A stretch of 13,678 bases of DNA, from positions 1 to 13,678 of the forward strand of contig DWVA01000341.1 of the NCBI GenBank assembly GCA_019120475.1. The letters run 5' to 3'. Below are positions 8,286 through 13,678 of this stretch, piece after piece. Made by a program: the position numbers and the translations under genes. Below the pieces are notes generated by a model, which had not been told where the DNA came from, ran no database searches, and saw nothing but the letters and a program-made list of their open reading frames with translations. Position 1 is the first letter of the stretch; each line of letters starts with the position of its first letter. Source of the DNA: Candidatus Blautia intestinipullorum (GTDB lineage: Bacteria; Bacillota; Clostridia; Lachnospirales; Lachnospiraceae).

Positions 8286-8312
8286 CAGCTCCGGTTTTAC
8301 CGGGGCTGTTTT
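8286..8312 (+). terminator. Intrinsic terminator after the small membrane protein gene
   Basis: CAGCTCCGG (8286-8294) pairs with CCGGGGCTG (8300-8308), nine base pairs including one G-U, around a TTTTA loop, followed by TTTT then ACTT. The T-run is short, so termination may be incomplete. This matters because no clear promoter was found for the following gene. Confidence 0.75.
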
Positions 8313-8381
8313 ACTTGACGAAAAGGACAGTGTCCGAGCAGGGAGCAGATATCCTAAAATAAAAACAGGAACAGGTGAAGA

Positions 8382-9776
8382 ATGAAAAAAGGCGAGATAT
8401 ATGAAGGAATTATTGAAAAGGTAGAATTTCCCAATAAGGGGTGGATACAGACAGACGGGCAGAAAGTACTGGTGAAAAATGGAATCCCGGGACAGAAGGT
8501 AAAATTTGCTGTTCAGAAAAAACGAGGAGGCAGGATCCAGGGGCGTATTCTTGAGGTGCTGGAAAAATCACCTCTGGAGACAAGGGAGCCGGTGTGCGGC
8601 GTTTTTCCCCTCTGCGGAGGCTGCATGTACCAGACAATGTCCTATGAAGCCCAGCTTGATATGAAGGAACGTCAGATCAGGGAGCTTCTGGAGCCGGTGC
8701 TGATCCAGAGAGGCCAGACAGACGCCCGGGGAAACGCGGACTATATCTGGGAGGGGATCCATGGAAGCCCAAAGGAGTTCGGATACAGGAACAAAATGGA
8801 ATTCTCCTTTGGCGACGAATATAAGGACGGCCCTCTTTCTCTGGGACTGCACAGAAAGGGAAGCACCTACGACGTGCTGAACACAGATGACTGCAAGCTG
8901 GTCCATAAGGATATGACGGAGATTCTGGTGTGCGTAAGAGACTATTTTCGGGAAAGAAATGTTTCCTATTATAAAAAGATGCAGCACACAGGATATCTGA
9001 GGCATCTCCTTCTGCGCAGAGGAGTGACTACAGGAGAGATTCTGGTGCATCTTGTTACCACCAGCCAGGAAGAGATAGACCTGGAACCTTTGAAAGAAAA
9101 ACTGCTGGGTCTGAAGCTGGAGGGAACCATCGTGGGAATCATGCATCTGATCAATGATTCTCTTTCAGATGTGGTAAAAAGTGATGAGACAAGGATTTTA
9201 TATGGCAGAGACTGGTTTTATGAGACGCTTCTGGGCCTGAAATTCCGGATCAGCACCTTTTCTTTTTTTCAGCCCAATTCTCTGGCGGCGGAAGTTCTGT
9301 ATTCTGTTGTCCGGGAATATATTGGAGAGACGAAAGGTATGGAAGTCTTTGATCTCTACAGCGGTACGGGAACTATCGCCCAGCTTCTTGCCCCGGTTGC
9401 CAGAGAAGTGGTAGGAGTGGAAATCGTGGAGGAAGCTGTCAGGGCGGCAAGAGAAAACGCGGCTCTGAACGGGCTGGACAACTGCAGGTTTATTGCCGGG
9501 GACGTATGGAAGACGCTGGACGGCCTGGAGGAAAAGCCGGACGCGATCATTCTTGATCCGCCCAGAGAGGGGATACATCCCAAGGCTCTTCCGAAGATTC
9601 TTTCCTATGGCGTAGAAAGAATCGTATATGTATCCTGCAAGGCCACCAGCCTGGCCCGGGATCTGGAAAGTTTTTTGGAGGCAGGCTACCGTCTGGAGAA
9701 AGCCTGCTGCGTAGATCAGTTCTGCGAAACAGTCTGGATTGAGACTGTGGTACTGCTGAAAAAAAGCAGAGAGTGA
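8382..9776 (+). CDS. rlmD: 23S rRNA (uracil-5-)-methyltransferase, RlmD/RlmCD family
   Basis: Methylates C5 of uracil in 23S rRNA using S-adenosylmethionine. In Gram-positives one enzyme (RlmCD) can modify both U747 and U1939; which applies here cannot be seen. It has 464 residues. An N-terminal TRAM RNA-binding domain spans about 1-60; the iron-sulfur ligands are Cys72, Cys78, Cys81 and Cys171; the SAM-binding motif is FDLYSGTGT; then LDPPREG; and the catalytic Cys419 is in VSCKATSLARD, where the usual VSCNP reads VSCKA, a mild variation. AGGTGA ends 3 bases before the ATG, a short spacing. No clear promoter is visible in 8313-8381 apart from an isolated TTGACG (8315) and a GGACA/TGTCC palindrome (8325-8335). 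It probably leads the four-gene run up to 12349. Confidence 0.93.
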   Translation: MKKGEIYEGIIEKVEFPNKGWIQTDGQKVLVKNGIPGQKVKFAVQKKRGGRIQGRILEVLEKSPLETREPVCGVFPLCGGCMYQTMSYEAQLDMKERQIRELLEPVLIQRGQTDARGNADYIWEGIHGSPKEFGYRNKMEFSFGDEYKDGPLSLGLHRKGSTYDVLNTDDCKLVHKDMTEILVCVRDYFRERNVSYYKKMQHTGYLRHLLLRRGVTTGEILVHLVTTSQEEIDLEPLKEKLLGLKLEGTIVGIMHLINDSLSDVVKSDETRILYGRDWFYETLLGLKFRISTFSFFQPNSLAAEVLYSVVREYIGETKGMEVFDLYSGTGTIAQLLAPVAREVVGVEIVEEAVRAARENAALNGLDNCRFIAGDVWKTLDGLEEKPDAIILDPPREGIHPKALPKILSYGVERIVYVSCKATSLARDLESFLEAGYRLEKACCVDQFCETVWIETVVLLKKSRE

Positions 9777-9793
9777 CATCATGGAGGGACAAA

Positions 9794-10855
9794 GTGGAGC
9801 GAAAGAAAAAATTTATTGTGAATGTTGTGTTTTATGCCTTGATCTTGGTTCTGGTGTGGGTAGGCTTTAAGTACCTGGTCACGCCGATGATGCCGTTTAT
9901 CATCGCATTTTTTGTGGCAGCTTTGCTTCAGATACCTGTCAGAAAGCTGAAGATACCGCCGAAGAGAAAAAAACTGGCGTCGATCATTTCCTGTGTGGTT
10001 TTTTACGGGATGCTGTTTCTTCTTGTAACGTGGGCAGGGCTGAAGCTTCTGGACGGACTGGAAAATCTGATACGGAAAGTTCCGTATCTTTATAATACAA
10101 CGGTTGTTCCGGTGTTCGAGACGATTTCCGAATATCTGGAGAAATCTATGGATAATGTACATCCTTCTGTAGCCCACACCATTGAAAATTCTTTTAACGA
10201 AATGACCAGCAATCTGGGAAGCTATGTGTCCAGCTTTTCAATGAAGGTGGTGCAGATCCTGTCCGGAGGAATCAGCGGAATCCCGGGATTTGTGATCAAG
10301 CTTGTGATCACTGTAGTGGCGACCTTCTTTTTTGCAGGAGATTACGACGGGATACTGGCTTTTTTTAAAAAGTTTTTGAGCCCGAAACAGGAAGCCATGG
10401 TCAGCCGGGCAAAATCTTATGTAAAAAACGTATTGTTTATATATATAAGATCTTATACGCTTCTGTTTCTGATCACCTTCGGCGAGCTGTGCCTGGGGCT
10501 TTTTATCCTTGGCATCCCCTATCCGGTGCTGATCGCCCTTGGAATTGCCATCTTTGATATCCTGCCGGTGCTGGGAACGGGAGGCATCCTTCTTCCCTGG
10601 GCGGCTGTTCTTCTCATTATGAAGGAACATGGTCTGGCGTTCGGCGTGGTCCTGCTTTACCTGATCATTCTGGTGGTGAGAAATATGCTGGAGCCGCGTA
10701 TCGTAGGAAAGCAGATCGGACTTCATCCGCTGGCTACTCTTGCGGCCTTGTTCCTGGGACTGAAACTCCTTGGGCTGGTAGGTCTTGTTGCTTTTCCGGT
10801 GGCGCTTACTGTGCTTGTGAATTTCGGAAAAGAAGAACTGAAGGAAAGGCTGTAG
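9794..10855 (+). CDS. ytvI: AI-2E family membrane transporter, YtvI-like
   Basis: Polytopic membrane protein of the AI-2E/PerM family, 353 residues, with paired N-terminal membrane segments, a soluble middle region (about 90-155) and several C-terminal segments. The DILPVLGTGGILLPW stretch and the RNMLEPRIVGKQIGLHP loop are typical of the family and most like YtvI, a sporulation-linked subgroup. The substrate of this subgroup is unknown, and the name does not prove autoinducer transport. I chose the GTG at 9794 because GGAGGG lies 5 bases before it. A GTG at 9773 that overlaps the rlmD stop has no good ribosome site. It follows rlmD by 17 bases, so co-transcription is likely. The YtvI assignment is less certain than the family. 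Confidence 0.85.
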   Translation: MERKKKFIVNVVFYALILVLVWVGFKYLVTPMMPFIIAFFVAALLQIPVRKLKIPPKRKKLASIISCVVFYGMLFLLVTWAGLKLLDGLENLIRKVPYLYNTTVVPVFETISEYLEKSMDNVHPSVAHTIENSFNEMTSNLGSYVSSFSMKVVQILSGGISGIPGFVIKLVITVVATFFFAGDYDGILAFFKKFLSPKQEAMVSRAKSYVKNVLFIYIRSYTLLFLITFGELCLGLFILGIPYPVLIALGIAIFDILPVLGTGGILLPWAAVLLIMKEHGLAFGVVLLYLIILVVRNMLEPRIVGKQIGLHPLATLAALFLGLKLLGLVGLVAFPVALTVLVNFGKEELKERL

Positions 10856-10899
10856 GGAAGAATCAGAAGGAAAAATAGCAGGAAAGGCGGGAAACGAGT

Positions 10900-11262
10900 A
10901 TGGCGGAAGAAAAAGAAATCCTGTGCTGTGAGACCGAAGAGATACATGAGGACCTTTTGAAAATTGTAAATGAAACCATGCCGGATGGGCGGGAGATGGA
11001 CGCTCTTGCAGAGCTTTTCAAGGTTTTCGGCGATCCGACCAGGATCCGTATTCTTTTTATCTTATTTGAGACGGAGGTCTGTGTCTGTGATCTTGCCAAG
11101 GCGTTGAATATGACGCAGTCCGCAGTATCCCATCAGCTCAGGATACTGAAACAGAGCAGGCTGATAAAGAACAGAAGAGAGGGAAAGTCTGTTTTTTACT
11201 CTCTGGCGGATGAACATGTAAGAACCATCATCGCCCAGGGCCGCGAGCACGTTCTGGAATAA
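10900..11262 (+). CDS. ArsR/SmtB family metal-sensing repressor
   Basis: Winged-helix repressor of 120 residues that should release DNA on binding metal. The recognition helix region is MTQSAVSHQLRILKQSRLI (71-89) and the wing follows (REGKSVFYSL). Metal ligands look complete for two sites. An alpha5 site has Asp104, His106, His117 and Glu120, the same residues, spacing and numbering as recalled for the SmtB zinc site. An alpha3N-type site combines Cys61-Val-Cys63-Asp64 with N-terminal Cys9, Cys10 and perhaps His16, as in CadC, ZiaR and SmtB. Zinc, cadmium or lead are therefore the likely signals; arsenic is less likely. The ribosome site (AAAGG/AGGCGG) is modest. It lies 44 bases after the membrane protein gene with no clear promoter or operator, and no metal pump is adjacent. 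Confidence 0.9.
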   Translation: MAEEKEILCCETEEIHEDLLKIVNETMPDGREMDALAELFKVFGDPTRIRILFILFETEVCVCDLAKALNMTQSAVSHQLRILKQSRLIKNRREGKSVFYSLADEHVRTIIAQGREHVLE

Positions 11263-11298
11263 CGGCAGGACAGCCTTATCAGGCAGATCCGGGGAAAA

Positions 11299-11314
11299 GA
11301 GGTGACAAAAGCTG
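11299..11314 (+). promoter_or_regulatory. Ribosome site that points to a CTG start
   Basis: GAGGTGA (11299-11305) is a seven-base perfect match to the anti-Shine-Dalgarno end of 16S rRNA, six bases ahead of CTG (11312-11314). In that frame there is no ATG, GTG or TTG before 11381, yet the intervening codons read as sensible protein (KQEIYRLLWENRERDN). Confidence 0.6.
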
Positions 11315-12349
11315 AACAAACAGGAAATATACAGGCTTTTATGGGAAAACAGAGAAAGAGATAATGTTCTGGCAACGGTTGTGGAGGGTGAAGGAAACGG
11401 CGCCAGATTTTTCTTCTCAGAGGGAAAGCTGCTGGGAGCTACAGAGGAGATGCTTCTGTCTGAGGAAGAAAAAAAGATGCTGGCCTGCCGCAAAGAAAGC
11501 GGGCTGGTAGAGCTGGAAAGGCGGAAAATTTTTGTGGAGAGATTAAGAAAACCGGACCATCTGGTGATCTGCGGCGGAGGCCATGTGGCGCAGCAGACGG
11601 CTCTTCTGGCAAAACAGACCGGATTCCAGGTGACGGCGCTGGAGGACAGACCCCTTTTTGCCGATGCGATGCGCAGAGCAGGAGCAGACGAAGTGATCTG
11701 TGATAACTTTGAAAGCGGTCTGAAAAAGATACAGGGAGGCAGCGGCACTTATTTTCTGATCCTGACCAGAGGACATCGTTACGACGGTATCTGTCTGCGT
11801 GCCGTTCTTCAAAAGGAGAGGGCGTATATAGGGATGATGGCCAGCAGAGGCCGGGCCGCCGCTATGAAAAAAGAGCTTTCCGGGGAAGGCGTGTCTCAGG
11901 AGACACTGGAGGAACTCCATTCTCCGGTGGGACTGTCCATCCATGCGGAGACCCCGTCGGAAATAGCGGTGTCCATCATCGCGGAGCTGATCATGAATAA
12001 AAATAAGAAAAAAAAGACAAGCGGTTATGACGATGCGCTTCTGGACTGTCTCAGAGCAGACCATCCGGAAAACAGGAAGATGGCGCTGGCAACGATCATT
12101 TCCAGAAAAGGCTCCGCTCCCAGAGAGATCGGGACAAAGATGATCGTAACGCCGGACGGAAAAACAGTGGGAACCATCGGCGGAGGGTGTATGGAAAACC
12201 GGATCCTGCATCAGTGCCTCAGACTTCTGAGAGAAAATACGTCCGCCTTTCCCAACCGTGTGATCCAGGAAAAAATGACCGCTCAGGAAGCAGGGGAAGA
12301 AGGTCTTGTCTGCGGAGGAACCATTCAGGTTTATCTGGAGGTATTATAG
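11312..12349 (+). CDS. XdhC-family protein with duplicated CoxI-like domain, probable CTG start
   Basis: XdhC proteins bind and mature molybdenum cofactor for xanthine-dehydrogenase-type enzymes. The protein is 345 residues if begun at CTG 11312. Layout: a degenerate CoxI-like domain (about 1-75), a Rossmann XdhC domain with ICGGGHVA (glycines at 88-90) to about 225, a lysine-rich linker (about 229-237), then a well-preserved CoxI domain with KGSAPREIG and GTIGGGCMEN (Cys293). The canonical order is CoxI then Rossmann, so this is a duplication or permutation. GAGGTGA lies 6 bases before the CTG and itself contains the in-frame TGA that bounds the gene. The next in-frame GTG (11381, 322 residues) has no ribosome site and would cut into the first domain. 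It sits 49 bases after the metal sensor; no dehydrogenase is nearby. Confidence 0.8.
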   Translation: MNKQEIYRLLWENRERDNVLATVVEGEGNGARFFFSEGKLLGATEEMLLSEEEKKMLACRKESGLVELERRKIFVERLRKPDHLVICGGGHVAQQTALLAKQTGFQVTALEDRPLFADAMRRAGADEVICDNFESGLKKIQGGSGTYFLILTRGHRYDGICLRAVLQKERAYIGMMASRGRAAAMKKELSGEGVSQETLEELHSPVGLSIHAETPSEIAVSIIAELIMNKNKKKKTSGYDDALLDCLRADHPENRKMALATIISRKGSAPREIGTKMIVTPDGKTVGTIGGGCMENRILHQCLRLLRENTSAFPNRVIQEKMTAQEAGEEGLVCGGTIQVYLEVL

Positions 12350-12440
12350 AACTTCTTCGGGAAGTGTTTTCTGAAAATCATCTTCGGCTGAAGTTTTTGC
12401 CGAAAAAAGAAAGTAAATAATACAATAACAGAGAAACCTG

Positions 12441-12449
12441 TGATATAAT
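12441..12449 (+). promoter_or_regulatory. Extended -10 promoter of the DUF1002 gene
   Basis: TGA followed by perfect TATAAT (12444-12449) forms an extended -10 box. No good -35 box lies 16-18 bases upstream. Transcription would begin near 12456, giving a leader of roughly 68 bases. The preceding stretch 12350-12440 holds small weak stems (for example TTCGGC 12383-12388 with GCCGAA 12399-12404) but no convincing terminator. Confidence 0.6.
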
Positions 12450-12478
12450 AGGGGCATCCAGTACAGAACGAGTACGAA

Positions 12479-12500
12479 CAGCGCTTTTGGGAGAGCGCTG
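12479..12500 (+). other. Leader hairpin ahead of the DUF1002 gene
   Basis: CAGCGCT (12479-12485) pairs perfectly with AGCGCTG (12494-12500) around an 8-base loop. It lies inside the predicted leader, 9 bases before the ribosome site, and is not followed by a T-run, so it is not a terminator. It may stabilise the mRNA. It fits no riboswitch class I know. Confidence 0.55.
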
Positions 12501-12523
12501 CCAATGAATGGAGGACAGAATTT

Positions 12524-13678
12524 ATGAAAAGAAGAAGTATGATAGCAGCTCTGCTTTGCAGTATGTGCCTGACTGCGGGAACAACTATCCCGGTTATGGC
12601 GGATTCCTCTAAGGTAGTGACACTTGGAGCGGATCTGACACAGGAACAGAAGAATACGATGATGAACTATTTTAAGGCGGACGCCAGTCAGGTTCAGATC
12701 CTTACCGTTACAAACGCTGATGAAAGAGAATATCTTGGCAACTATATTCCCCTGGAACAGATCGGAACGAGAACTCTTAGCTGCGCTTATGTGAAGCCTA
12801 CCCAGTCCGGAGGAATTAAGGTGCGTACCGCTAACCTGAATTATGTAACGGGCAGAATGATCGCCAATGCGCTTTCCACTGCCGGAATATCCAACTGCGA
12901 GGCTGTTGCGGCCTGCCCTTATGAGGTGTCGGGAACCGGAGCGCTTACAGGCGTAATGATGGCGTATGAGTCCGCCAGCGGACAGAAACTGGACAGCGCC
13001 AAGAAAGATCTGGCGACAAAAGAAGTAGTCGTCACCGGAAATCTTGCCCAGCAGGTAGGCGAAGACAACGCCACGAACATCATCAACCAGGCGAAGCTGC
13101 AGATCATTGGAAAAAATGTGCAGAATGCAGATGAGATCTATAATATTGTCAATAATATTGCTGTAGAGAACAATGTTACCTTCAGTTCAGACGAAATGGA
13201 CGCCATTGTGTCCCTGCTTCAGCAGATCGCCCAGCAGAGCTATGATATCGAGCAGATGAAGAATACGCTGGAGGAGATCCAGGAAAGCATCGACAAAGAA
13301 GACGAGCCCCAGACAGAAGAAACTCCGGCTCCGGAAGAGGATGGAACTGAGGAAGGCGAAAATGCGGAAGAAGGAACCGACGAAGGTACGGATGATGAAG
13401 AAGATATTACCCAGAATGTAGATCCGGACGTTCTCGGCGACGATGTAAAACAAAGCTCCACAGAAGATCCTTCCCTGGCGGAAGAGACTATGGGAGACGA
13501 TACCGATAATGCAGGAGACGGCTCATCCGAAAACGAAACAGGAATTCCGGAAGCCACAGACGACGGAACGATCCCGGAGGCGACAGAGGACGGAAGCATT
13601 CCGGAGGGAGACGGAACAGAGCAGTCCGTTGATGAGACAGTGATCCCGGAAGCCACAGACGACGGAACGATCCCGGAG
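12524..13678 (+). CDS. Secreted DUF1002 protein with acidic repeat tail, 3' end cut off
   Basis: Partial gene: 385 codons without a stop before the window ends. GGAGG lies 9 bases before the ATG. A signal peptide is clear (KRR, hydrophobic core, likely cleavage after VMA at residue 26), so the product is exported. Residues about 30-255 match the DUF1002 family of Firmicutes secreted proteins, with hallmarks VTLGADLT, TVTNADER, IGTRTLSCAYV and SGTGALTGVMMAYE; no biochemical role is known to me. After about residue 258 follows a low-complexity tail of some 127 residues rich in Glu, Asp, Gly, Thr and Pro, with one Lys and no Arg or His, ending in IPEATDDGT-type repeats. Typical members as I recall them are about 250-300 residues without such a tail. 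It has its own promoter. Function is unknown; an extracellular or wall-spanning role is inference. Confidence 0.88.
   Translation, partial: MKRRSMIAALLCSMCLTAGTTIPVMADSSKVVTLGADLTQEQKNTMMNYFKADASQVQILTVTNADEREYLGNYIPLEQIGTRTLSCAYVKPTQSGGIKVRTANLNYVTGRMIANALSTAGISNCEAVAACPYEVSGTGALTGVMMAYESASGQKLDSAKKDLATKEVVVTGNLAQQVGEDNATNIINQAKLQIIGKNVQNADEIYNIVNNIAVENNVTFSSDEMDAIVSLLQQIAQQSYDIEQMKNTLEEIQESIDKEDEPQTEETPAPEEDGTEEGENAEEGTDEGTDDEEDITQNVDPDVLGDDVKQSSTEDPSLAEETMGDDTDNAGDGSSENETGIPEATDDGTIPEATEDGSIPEGDGTEQSVDETVIPEATDDGTIPE
13547..13678 (+). repeat. In-gene direct repeat coding IPEATDDGT units
   Basis: A 33-base stretch at 13547-13579 recurs identically at 13646-13678, offset by exactly 99 bases (33 codons). 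Between them lies a diverged copy (IPEATEDGS) and a spacer (IPEGDGTEQSVDETV). The protein pattern is IPE-ATDDGT, IPE-ATEDGS, IPE-GDGTEQSVDETV, then IPE-ATDDGT, IPE again. The second copy runs to the last base, so the array probably continues outside the window. Confidence 0.85.

Noticed and set aside
8278..8343. Promoter for rlmD from TTGACC (8278) or TTGACG (8315)
   Set aside because: Neither has a -10-like hexamer at 16-18 bases; the region reads GC-rich there.
11062..12211. Two minus-strand open frames of more than 220 codons under the metal sensor and XdhC genes
   Set aside because: They overlap each other and the well-supported plus-strand genes, with no family resemblance.
12351..12408. 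Terminator after the XdhC-family gene
   Set aside because: Only 4-6 bp stems with TTCG-like or long loops are present and none is properly followed by a T-run, so I did not list it as a terminator.
13240..13656. Minus-strand open frame rich in serine and proline at the window end
   Set aside because: It is the complement of the acidic repeat tail; its Ser/Val/Pro composition follows directly from GAA/GAC/GGA codons on the coding strand.

Overview
The window reads as a chromosomal segment of a low-to-mid GC Gram-positive anaerobe, most likely a gut Lachnospiraceae-type Clostridia. This is inferred from the AGGAG-type ribosome sites, the sigma-A promoters, the YtvI-like membrane protein, the DUF1002 protein, the acidic small membrane protein and the gene styles. 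No rRNA, tRNA, CRISPR array, IS element or phage gene was seen. All eleven supported genes lie on the + strand.

Region 1 (1-5626) is an alpha-galactoside uptake and breakdown operon. An AT-rich control region (1-233) holds a good forward promoter, a good divergent promoter and a dyad between them. It is followed by a lipoprotein sugar-binding protein, two MalF/MalG-type permeases joined by ATGA overlaps, and a cytoplasmic GH36 alpha-galactosidase, closed by a strong terminator. No ATPase gene is present, so the transporter probably borrows a shared MsmK/UgpC-type ATPase coded elsewhere. The expected job is import of raffinose- or melibiose-type sugars and release of galactose inside the cell.

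Region 2 (5627-8312) is housekeeping: the PcrA helicase with its own promoter, then a 79-residue single-pass membrane protein with a strikingly regular acidic/aromatic tail, with its own extended -10 promoter and a terminator.

Region 3 (8313-12349) is a tight run of four genes with no clear internal promoter: an RlmD-type 23S rRNA uracil-5-methyltransferase, an AI-2E/YtvI family membrane protein (GTG start), an SmtB/CadC-like ArsR metal sensor, and an XdhC-family molybdenum-cofactor chaperone homologue. The last appears to start at CTG and has a duplicated, rearranged domain order. The metal sensor has no pump beside it and the XdhC protein no dehydrogenase beside it, so this run looks like co-transcription more than one pathway.

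Region 4 (12350-13678) has an extended -10 promoter, a leader hairpin and a secreted DUF1002 protein. Its long acidic C-terminal tail ends in near-identical repeats that run off the window end.

Most of the window is ordinary. The best leads are the XdhC homologue (start codon and architecture), the small acidic-tail membrane protein, the repeat tail of the DUF1002 protein, and the orphan metal sensor with two apparent metal sites.
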